Assembly (NCBI GenBank): GCA_020073465.1
Contig: JAIQFC010000046.1
Coordinates: 1 to 40,928, forward strand
Source of the DNA: Terriglobia bacterium
Lineage (GTDB): Bacteria; Acidobacteriota; Terriglobia; Terriglobales; Acidobacteriaceae
Length of the DNA stretch: 40,928 nucleotides
Direction: 5' to 3'
In this document: positions 35,287-40,928 of the stretch, piece after piece
Position numbering within the stretch: the stretch's first letter is position 1
Layout: each line of letters begins with the position of its first letter
Program-made: the position numbers and the translations under genes
Notes under the pieces: model-generated
Told to the model about the DNA's origin: nothing
The model's input: only the letters and a program-made list of their open reading frames with translations
Databases searched by the model: none

Positions 35287-35376
35287 ATTTTTTGGGAAGG
35301 GGCGGCTTACACGAGCCGTCCATGACGCTTACAAGCAGGGCAGCCGTGAAGCCTTGTACTTCTCTACCTGCCCGGC

Positions 35377-35420
35377 GTCATCCTGAGCGCAGCCGCTTTT
35401 CAGGCGGAGCGAAGGATCTT
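35377..35420 (+). repeat. GTCATCCTGAG dispersed repeat, copy upstream of the giant gene
   Basis: GTCATCCTGAGCGCAGCCGC then GGCGGAGCGAAGGATCTTG. It sits in the 174-base gap between the HprK-like gene and the giant gene. Confidence 0.7.
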
Positions 35421-35460
35421 GCGTGCATCGCCAGGCACTCAAGACCGCACCTGCAACAAC

Positions 35461-36525
35461 CTAGTCACGAAACTCCAGAATCCTCTCCACCGCCCCCTGA
35501 TCCGGTTCAAACGCATACCGGTAACAAGGCACCTCATTCACCACGTCCTGCAAAAACTGCAGCGCCGAGTCCACATACTCATGCCGGTGAAACGGTACAA
35601 AACTCCGCGCAAACAATTCCGCCACCGCCTGCACTGGAGAAAGCCGCGTCAGTACGTTCCCCCGCCCATGCTCCAAAACAAAAATCCTTGACAGCCGCGC
35701 GCTCCCCGGAGACGCAAACGCCGCCTCCCCATGCCACGGCGTCCCATACATCCTCATCTGCCCGCCCGTTTTTCGTTTGTCATCCTGAGCGGAGCGACTG
35801 GTCTGCGAAGCGGAGCAGTCGTGGAGTCGAAGGACCTCGTGTCCGTCGGCACCACCTGCGACCCGAGAAGGCGTTTCCGAACGCGTCCCGTTGCCCGGCT
35901 CTGCCTCTCTGCGCACAATGATCCGGTCATCGCTCAAAACCTCAACATCTTCGGCTGCGGTCCACAAGCGAGTCGTCGTACTCTTCCCCGCCCCCGAATG
36001 CCCTACGAATAGATTGCCTACTCCGTCAGGCCTCACAATCCCGCAACTATGCAGCTCAATCGCCTGCTCCTGCGTGAGCCGGTGCATAATCAGCAACTCG
36101 TCGAGCGGATATTCCAATGGCTCCGCCACATTGGGGAAGCCAGCAAAGGACTCCTCGCTCATCTGAAGCGTTGCCCAGCGGAAGTACCTATCAACGAGCA
36201 ACCTCTTATATGGCCGCTCACCAAACACCGGAGAATTGAAGTCGAACTGAAATCCGTCCTCGCCTTCATACAGCCGCCAGATGGTCCCGGAGTCGAAGAG
36301 CTGCCGCTCAAACCTCGGAGGAAGGCTGTCCGCCCATTTGACCTGAATATTAATGTCGGAAACGCCCGCATCTACGCGAAACGGGACCAGTGAAGGCACC
36401 AAAGTAACATCCATGTCGCATTCACCCGCGACCTCCACCGACACTCCGCCTATGCAGAACCGGCTGCAGTGCGCAGCTGGCTCGCTGGAAGTTCCCGGCA
36501 ACAAACTCTTAGGATTGCCCATCAT
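35461..36525 (-). CDS. HPr kinase-like ATPase with an in-frame repeat insertion
   Basis: 354 residues. Residues 60-150 are the HprK-associated N-terminal region. The P-loop is LFVGHSGAGKSTTT (173-185) after HSCGIVRPDG, followed by VEVLSDDRIIVRR (Walker B-like, Asp199-Asp200) and GTPWHGEA (261-268), the usual HprK-like family blocks. Between RR and GGQMRMYGTPW lies an insert of about 47 residues (207-253) that includes SASQTSRSAQDDKRKT. Its DNA (35779-35837) is a GTCATCCTGAG dispersed repeat. In RiPP clusters such as paeninodin, HprK homologues phosphorylate a C-terminal Ser; the peptide here ends in Ser. The start at 36525 has only a weak ribosome-binding site, 22 bases after the peptide stop. 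Confidence 0.8.
   Translation of the reverse strand: MMGNPKSLLPGTSSEPAAHCSRFCIGGVSVEVAGECDMDVTLVPSLVPFRVDAGVSDINIQVKWADSLPPRFERQLFDSGTIWRLYEGEDGFQFDFNSPVFGERPYKRLLVDRYFRWATLQMSEESFAGFPNVAEPLEYPLDELLIMHRLTQEQAIELHSCGIVRPDGVGNLFVGHSGAGKSTTTRLWTAAEDVEVLSDDRIIVRREAEPGNGTRSETPSRVAGGADGHEVLRLHDCSASQTSRSAQDDKRKTGGQMRMYGTPWHGEAAFASPGSARLSRIFVLEHGRGNVLTRLSPVQAVAELFARSFVPFHRHEYVDSALQFLQDVVNEVPCYRYAFEPDQGAVERILEFRD
35779..35837 (+). repeat. GTCATCCTGAG dispersed repeat inside the HprK-like gene
   Basis: GTCATCCTGAGCGGAGCGAC to AGTCGAAGGACCT. Nearly the same outer sequence as the copy at 39585, with a different inner hairpin (GACTGGTCTGC and GCGGAGCAGTC). It is antisense to the gene and leaves its frame open. 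Confidence 0.85.
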
Positions 36526-36547
36526 TCGGCCCGATCCGCCTCATAAC

Positions 36548-36724
36548 TCACGATCCGAAAGTACTGCAAAGAATTCCGCAGGCGCCGGGCGGTCCGCCGG
36601 GCCCCGACCCCCCGGAGATCTTGCAGTGCCCCAGAACTGCCTCCTCCGGACGCAGACTGATCGTCGTTAGACGCGGTGGCTCATATGGCTTCCTGCCGTC
36701 GGCTTGTTTCGATTCGTGATTCAT
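36548..36724 (-). CDS. putative RiPP precursor peptide (58 aa)
   Basis: 58 residues from ATG 36724, chosen over a longer frame from 36790 because GGAGG lies five bases upstream and it follows the radical SAM stop by 25 bases. Leader-like part: RKPYEPPRLTTISLRPEEAVLG (residues 11-32), a pattern I associate with peptides near PqqD and radical SAM genes (YxxPxL and EEAVL). Tail: HCKISGGSGPGGPPGACGIL then CSTFGS, with Cys34, Cys49 and Cys53 and a terminal Ser58. No homologue is named here. The modification, if any, is unknown; the Cys or Gly/Pro residues are likely targets of the SAM enzyme, and the Ser of the HprK-like kinase. It could also be exported by an unlinked transporter. Confidence 0.72.
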   Translation of the reverse strand: MNHESKQADGRKPYEPPRLTTISLRPEEAVLGHCKISGGSGPGGPPGACGILCSTFGS

Positions 36725-36749
36725 TCCACCTCCAACTGCAGTTATCCAG

Positions 36750-38027
36750 TCAGCGATTCCCGCAGCTCCCGCACCCACCCGCAGCCACACTCGAGTTGTT
36801 CAGGATTGGCAGAATCTGCTGCGGCCCTGCCCAACTTTCCACGTCAATCTCCTTGCTCGCAATGCGACATGCCGACTCTAGCAACGCCTCATGCTCACTT
36901 CCACCGCTGCAGAATTCGCAATCCCCGTGCTGCGGGACTTCGACCCCGATCACCGCCGCCCGCAGATGCGCTACATTACAAAGAAATTCCACCGGATTTT
37001 CGCGATCCCCGTTTTCCAATTCCCCATTCGCGGGACACATTCCGCACAGTGACTGAATGCGGCACTCGATACACTTCGTCACCCGCGTTCGTTTGAGTGT
37101 TCGCAGCTGGAGCAGAGACTTCTCCCAGACTTGCTTGACCTCAGTTCCCCGAATACTGAAGGTCTCTTGCTGTGAAATCACACAGATCCCCATCTCTCCG
37201 TAGGCATTGATCGCAAAAGAGTTCATGCCTCCTCCGCAGAAATAAACGGTGTCAGTCCGAGCAAGGTTGGGCGGGCTTTCCAAATCGTGCTTGGCCAGCC
37301 TGCGATACTCGCTGGCTCCCTTCGGAGCGTGCATATCCAAAGCCACCACTTCCTCCGGCGTGAGCCTCACCGCCAGCGGACTTTGCGAGCAGTCGATGCG
37401 CGGATTGATCTGGCCGTCCATTTTGAATTCCACACCCAACTCTTCCTCCGCAAACTGCCTCATCGCTGACACTTCATGCTTGTTGATACTGGTCGCCACC
37501 GTCTTCAACTTCAACGGCAGCCCGCGTTCGCGTAGCAGATTGATCCCCCGCAAACACCGGTCGTAAGACCCCGGAATCGCCGTCAGTGCTTCGTACGTTT
37601 CTCTCGTGCGCCCGTATAGCGTGACTTCAATCGCAAACGGCGGCCACTGCAGAAGATAGTTCGCAATCTCTTCCGTGATGATCGTGCCGTTGGTGAACAG
37701 CGTGATCAGAAATCCTTTTTTCTTGGCGTAGGTGTAGATCTCGAGAAAATCCTTGCGCGCGAAGATCTCGCCGCCGGTGTAGAGCAGCCAGAACGTCCCC
37801 ATTTCCGCCAGTTCGTCGAGCAGCCGGAAATGTTCTTCCTTGCTCATCTCCCGCTGCCTGGCATCCATGTCGCCCATGGGCAAATTGTTGTAGCAGTGCA
37901 GGCACTCCAGCGGACAGCGCCGTGTCACTTCAATGGAAACCTGCATCGGCGACCGCGTACCGGCCTGGCGCTGATGCAGATCCGCGCTGAATGCCCCGTA
38001 GCTTAGTTGATCCACATGCCCCCTCAT
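36750..38027 (-). CDS. radical SAM/SPASM peptide-modifying enzyme with Cys-rich tail
   Basis: 425 residues. The radical SAM cluster is CPLECLHC (Cys38, 42, 45), followed by LLYTGGEIFARKDFLEI (SAM-binding GGE) and FLITLFTNGTII. The SPASM part has CGGGMNSFAINAYGEMGIC, then CIECRIQSLCGMC and FLC, enough for auxiliary [4Fe-4S] clusters, as in PqqE/AlbA-like peptide modifiers. Past SPASM, about 60 residues hold further Cys (HGDCEFCSGG) and end NNSSVAAGGCGSCGNR, a peptide-like Gly/Cys tail. It lies 19 bases after the PqqD-like gene and 25 before the precursor peptide, all on the minus strand. Substrate presumably the 58-residue peptide. Confidence 0.86.
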   Translation of the reverse strand: MRGHVDQLSYGAFSADLHQRQAGTRSPMQVSIEVTRRCPLECLHCYNNLPMGDMDARQREMSKEEHFRLLDELAEMGTFWLLYTGGEIFARKDFLEIYTYAKKKGFLITLFTNGTIITEEIANYLLQWPPFAIEVTLYGRTRETYEALTAIPGSYDRCLRGINLLRERGLPLKLKTVATSINKHEVSAMRQFAEEELGVEFKMDGQINPRIDCSQSPLAVRLTPEEVVALDMHAPKGASEYRRLAKHDLESPPNLARTDTVYFCGGGMNSFAINAYGEMGICVISQQETFSIRGTEVKQVWEKSLLQLRTLKRTRVTKCIECRIQSLCGMCPANGELENGDRENPVEFLCNVAHLRAAVIGVEVPQHGDCEFCSGGSEHEALLESACRIASKEIDVESWAGPQQILPILNNSSVAAGGCGSCGNR

Positions 38028-38046
38028 CTGAAAGCAGCAGACGCGA

Positions 38047-38454
38047 CTATCTCGCGTCCGCTGCCACCAGTCCTACCCGCCCCACTGGTCCTTCAGCCCC
38101 GACAGCCGCCACAGAAGTTGGGACCTCAACCAGACCAACCGATATCATTTCCCTCACAAACTGCTTCACATCCTGCTCGGCCCGTGGCTGCTCCACCTCA
38201 AACTGTTGCGCCACCGCCTCCACCAATTCACCGACCGTTCTCGGCGACTCCAACATCTGCCAGATCAGAGACCCCGTTCCGTTGAAGCTGTAAATCGAAG
38301 CCAGGTCTCCCACTCGTCCGCGCACCGGAACAATCAGAGTCTCGCCCGCCACAACCCGCGAAACCACGGATTGCGAGCGAATGAAGAGTTGTCCGTCCGG
38401 GTCCACGTGGCTGCAACCCTCCCCATTCCGGTTTTCGTAACATTCGCCACTCAT
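38047..38454 (-). CDS. PqqD-like peptide chaperone (RRE domain)
   Basis: 135 residues from ATG 38454 with GGGGCAGG upstream; a GTG eight codons earlier also possible. PqqD-type winged helix: residues 50-120 contain IYSFNGTGSLIWQMLESPRTVGELVEAVAQQFEV and VKQFVREMISVGLVEV. The N-terminus carries two Cys (SGECYENRNGEGCSH) before a beta-rich segment. PqqD domains bind the leader of RiPP precursors and present it to the radical SAM enzyme encoded next to it. First gene of the minus-strand cluster, divergent from the DeoR regulator. Confidence 0.8.
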   Translation of the reverse strand: MSGECYENRNGEGCSHVDPDGQLFIRSQSVVSRVVAGETLIVPVRGRVGDLASIYSFNGTGSLIWQMLESPRTVGELVEAVAQQFEVEQPRAEQDVKQFVREMISVGLVEVPTSVAAVGAEGPVGRVGLVAADAR

Positions 38455-38681
38455 CGAAACCTGCCCCTCTGGAATCACAAATTGAGATTACGGCAGAACT
38501 CCCCCCATAAAGCAATTGCCCAGCAGGGACAGGTATTGCTTTGGTTATCACCCCCCATGGTTCTCAACTCTCGACAAAAACAGGAGTTACAGGAACGACC
38601 TGCGCACGGCGCCGGGATGGCTCGCCGTCCGATTCATGCTTCCCTGGACACCGCCGAGGCACGGGCTTAGACTTTTTCCTG

Positions 38682-38708
38682 TGGACAAACGAAATAAAAC
38701 GCTATAAA
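38682..38708 (+). promoter_or_regulatory. possible promoter of the DeoR-type gene
   Basis: TGGACA (38682-38687, five of six) and TATAAA (38703-38708, five of six) are separated by 15 bases, shorter than ideal. The surrounding AT-rich stretch has repeated AAACG/GAAAT motifs that could hold operators. Confidence 0.35.
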
Positions 38709-38752
38709 AAGAAATCCGAATCAAAACAGCGCTCGCGCCTCGAAACTTCCGC

Positions 38753-39541
38753 GTGTCCGCTGCCTGCAAGACCAATCTTGTGCTGAACGAAGAACGTCGC
38801 CGCGCCATCCTCGATCTGCTCACCCGCCAGGGCCGCGTTCTTGTCACCGAACTCTCCCGCACTTTCGAAACCTCCCAGGTTACGATTCGCAAGGATCTCG
38901 AAATCCTCCACGCCCACGGCCTCGTCCACCGCACTCACGGCGGCGCACTTCCCGCCCGTGAGAGCGCCCTCGAAGATCCCACCTTGCGCGAGAAGGAAAA
39001 ACTTCACCGTCAGGAGAAGATGCGTATCGCCGAGAGCGCCGCCTCCAAAGTAAAAGAAGGACAGGTCGTCATTCTCGATTCCGGCACAACCACCACGGCC
39101 ATTGCCCGCGCCCTGCGCAATTTTCACAATCTGACCATCGTGACTAACGCCGTGAACATTGCCGCCGAGTTGGCAGGTACGGCAGTAGAAGTAATTCTCA
39201 CCGGCGGCACGCTGCGCAAGAATTCCTTTTCGCTGGTCGGCCCCATCGCCGAGGAAACTCTGCGCCGCCTCAGCGCCGATCTACTCTTTCTGGGCGTCGA
39301 CGGTTTCGACGTTCACTTCGGCTTGAGTACACCCAACCTTCTGGAAGCCAAAGTCAACCGTGTCATGCTCGATGTTGCCAAGCGCACCGTCGTGGTCTGC
39401 GACTCCAGCAAGTTCGGGCGCCGCAGCCTTTCGCTCATCGCTCCGCCCTCCGCGTTGCAGGAGCTCATTACCGACCGCGCCATCCCGAAATCCGATCTTC
39501 GATCCCTGAAACAGGCAGGAATTGAAGTCACGCTCGTCTGA
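38753..39541 (+). CDS. DeoR-family transcriptional regulator
   Basis: 262 residues from GTG 38753. N-terminal helix-turn-helix: ERRRAILDLLTRQGRVLVTELSRTFETSQVTIRKDLEILHAHGLVHRTHGGAL, a near-perfect DeoR signature. The C-terminal sugar-phosphate sensor domain has ILDSGTTTTAIARAL, IVTNAVNIAAEL, LTGGTLRKNSFSLVGP and VVVCDSSKFGRRSL. Such proteins repress sugar-metabolism genes until a phosphorylated sugar binds. The PfkB kinase gene follows on the same strand, which suggests control of that gene. Confidence 0.93.
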   Translation: MSAACKTNLVLNEERRRAILDLLTRQGRVLVTELSRTFETSQVTIRKDLEILHAHGLVHRTHGGALPARESALEDPTLREKEKLHRQEKMRIAESAASKVKEGQVVILDSGTTTTAIARALRNFHNLTIVTNAVNIAAELAGTAVEVILTGGTLRKNSFSLVGPIAEETLRRLSADLLFLGVDGFDVHFGLSTPNLLEAKVNRVMLDVAKRTVVVCDSSKFGRRSLSLIAPPSALQELITDRAIPKSDLRSLKQAGIEVTLV

Positions 39542-39584
39542 GATGATTGCGAATGTCATGATGAATGGCACCTGGCAAACATCT

Positions 39585-39643
39585 GTCATCCTGAGCGGAG
39601 AGAATAGAGCGCGAAGCGCACTATTCTCGGAGTCGAAGGACCT
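39585..39643 (+). repeat. GTCATCCTGAG dispersed repeat, DeoR-PfkB spacer
   Basis: GTCATCCTGAGCGGAGAGAA to AGTCGAAGGACCT, with an inner hairpin (AGAATAG pairing with CTATTCT). Confidence 0.8.
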
Positions 39644-39729
39644 CTGCGACTCGGCACACACCGCGGAAGCAGCAAGGCGTTCTCCCCGTGCTGCTAGCCC
39701 TGCGCTCAAGATCTAATAGAGAAACTCTT

Positions 39730-40665
39730 ATGCCCCACTTCGACATCACCATCGCCGGCGAACTCAACCTCGACCTGATCCTCTACGGTCTTCCCGAAAC
39801 CCTCGCCCCCGAGCGCGAACTGCTCGCCGACCGCATGATGCTGACCCTCGGCGCCTCCTCGGCCATCGTCGCGCACAATCTCGCGGCATTGGGAAGCAAG
39901 GTCGGATTCCAATCCCGCATCGGCGACGATCCTCTCGGCCAAATCGCTCTCGACCGATTGCAGCAAAGCGGCGTCGACGTCTCCCGTGTTCGCCGCGTCT
40001 CAGGTGCAACTACCACCGGCCTTACCGTCATCCTCCACCACGAAGCCTGGCGCAATATCCTCACTTACTCGGGAACGATTGCCGAATTAACTTGGGACGA
40101 CCTCGACCCCACTTACCTCGCCGACTCCCGCCACTTCCACCTGTCCTCTTATTACTTGCAGAAAGGCCTGCGCCCGCGCGTCCCCGAATTATTCCAGCGC
40201 CTGAAATCCGCCGGACTCACCATCTCCCTCGACACAAATGACGATCCCGACGACCAGTGGCAAGGCGGATTGCAGGACATTCTTCGCTACGTAGACGTCT
40301 TCCTCCCCAACGAGCGCGAAGCCCGCAAAGCCGCGGGAATTGAAGATCTGGAAGATGCGGTCAAGAAATTAGCCGCACTGGTCCCACTCGTGGTCGTGAA
40401 ACTAGGCCGTGAAGGCGCGATGGCTCAGCGAGGAAGCGAGCGCTTCCTCAGCCCCGCGCAAACCGTGGTACCCGTCGACACCGTCGGCGCCGGCGACAGC
40501 TTTGATGCCGGATTCCTCCATCAATACGTCCGCGGAGCCGACCTACCAACATGCCTCGCCAGCGGCAACCGGGCAGGCGCACTCTCGACAACGCGCCCCG
40601 GCGGCACCGAAGCCTTCCGCGACGCCGTTCATCGGGAAAGGTTTTTTCGGGAGCGAGGCATTTGA
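39730..40665 (+). CDS. PfkB-family carbohydrate kinase
   Basis: 311 residues from ATG 39730; an in-frame TTG 14 codons upstream lies in the repeat region and is unlikely. Family signatures: FDITIAGELNLDLIL (first strand), LGASSAIVAHNLAALGSKVGFQSRIGDDPLG (sugar-site glycines), FLPNEREAR (N-x-x-E) and DTVGAGDSFDAGFLHQYV (anion hole and catalytic Asp). Phosphorylates a sugar or nucleoside with ATP in the cytoplasm; the substrate cannot be told. The DeoR gene precedes it. Confidence 0.9.
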   Translation: MPHFDITIAGELNLDLILYGLPETLAPERELLADRMMLTLGASSAIVAHNLAALGSKVGFQSRIGDDPLGQIALDRLQQSGVDVSRVRRVSGATTTGLTVILHHEAWRNILTYSGTIAELTWDDLDPTYLADSRHFHLSSYYLQKGLRPRVPELFQRLKSAGLTISLDTNDDPDDQWQGGLQDILRYVDVFLPNEREARKAAGIEDLEDAVKKLAALVPLVVVKLGREGAMAQRGSERFLSPAQTVVPVDTVGAGDSFDAGFLHQYVRGADLPTCLASGNRAGALSTTRPGGTEAFRDAVHRERFFRERGI

Positions 40666-40743
40666 GTGTTATGCCGATGTTACGCCAGTTGACCAAAGGT
40701 GCTTGGGCCGCATCAGACTGTGTTCCCGTTCAGAATGATTGGT

Positions 40744-40762
40744 GACACTCGAATAGAGTGTC
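40744..40762 (+). promoter_or_regulatory. hairpin just before the transposase start
   Basis: GACACTC (40744-40750), GAATA loop, GAGTGTC (40756-40762), a perfect 7-bp stem ending three bases before the ATG at 40766. It could be part of an IS end or a stem that limits translation. Confidence 0.5.
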
Positions 40763-40765
40763 GGC

Positions 40766-40928
40766 ATGCAAGTTCGTGATGGAGAAGTTCCCCGTGCGCG
40801 CCAGCTGGCGCGCACGGGGAAAGAGCTGAGCCGGGAGGGTCGAGTCCGTCTGGAGTGGATGGATTACTACCGCCGCTGTCAGAACGCGGCCCGTACCTGC
40901 CGCCACTTCGGAATCTCGCGCCAGACCT
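40766..40928 (+). mobile_element. IS481-like transposase, 5' end only
   Basis: 54 codons from ATG 40766 run off the right edge. KELSREGRVRLEWMDYYRRC then QNAARTCRHFGISRQT is the N-terminal helix-turn-helix of IS481-type (integrase-core) transposases. The DDE domain lies outside. A 34-bp perfect palindrome overlaps codons 8-19. Confidence 0.7.
40788..40821. repeat. 34-bp perfect palindrome in the transposase 5' coding region
   Basis: 17 bases (TTCCCCGTGCGCGCCAG, 40788-40804) are followed directly by their reverse complement (40805-40821). Confidence 0.9.

Overview
The window looks like a chromosomal segment of an Acidobacteriota bacterium (Koribacter/Acidobacteriaceae-like). This rests on high GC, the family mix (DUF4126, PilZ, divergent RibBA, DUF11 giants, PqqD/HprK clusters), NuoL with a His-rich loop, and many dispersed hairpin repeats of a kind common in that phylum. 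The taxonomic call is inference; no marker gene such as 16S is present.

Layout. 1-4300: the start of a Tat-exported SelA-like PLP protein (minus strand, cut by the window edge), a secreted DUF4380-type protein and a periplasmic PQQ dehydrogenase, then a tyrosine-recombinase remnant beside tRNA-Leu(UAA). 4300-10340: a double PilZ regulator, a 75-residue unknown, a DUF4126 membrane protein, RibBA with a decayed cyclohydrolase half, a zinc-ribbon protein with a MerR-type regulator, ThiS and an unknown two-domain protein. 10340-24414: a long respiratory complex I operon, nuoA-C-D-E-F-G-H-J-K-L-M-N, behind a good sigma70-type promoter. It has no nuoB or nuoI, four of its junctions carry repeat elements, and nuoN is broken by a 7-bp tandem duplication. 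24546-26026: an orphan Flp pilin and AroF-type DAHP synthase. 26155-38454: a minus-strand cluster. 38753-40665: a DeoR regulator and PfkB sugar kinase. 40766-end: the start of an IS481-like transposase.

The most unusual locus is the minus-strand cluster, read 5' to 3' from 38454 down to 26155: a PqqD-like protein, a radical SAM/SPASM enzyme, a 58-residue peptide with an EEAVL leader and a Gly/Pro/Cys-rich tail ending in Ser, an HPr-kinase-like ATPase, and a 3043-residue protein. The giant starts with an S24/S26-type peptidase domain, then has a signal-peptide-like segment, ten DUF11 repeats interrupted by a Gly-rich block, and a C-terminal gingipain-like C25 protease with His and Cys in place. 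I read it as a RiPP-type (ribosomally made, modified peptide) system coupled to a very large exported protease. The peptide had no entry of its own as a gene and the product is unknown.

Several coding regions have been touched by small repeats: a GTCATCCTGAG-type repeat inserted in frame in the HprK-like gene, another hairpin repeat forming the 3' end of aroF, a lost stop codon in thiS at a C5 run, and the nuoN duplication.
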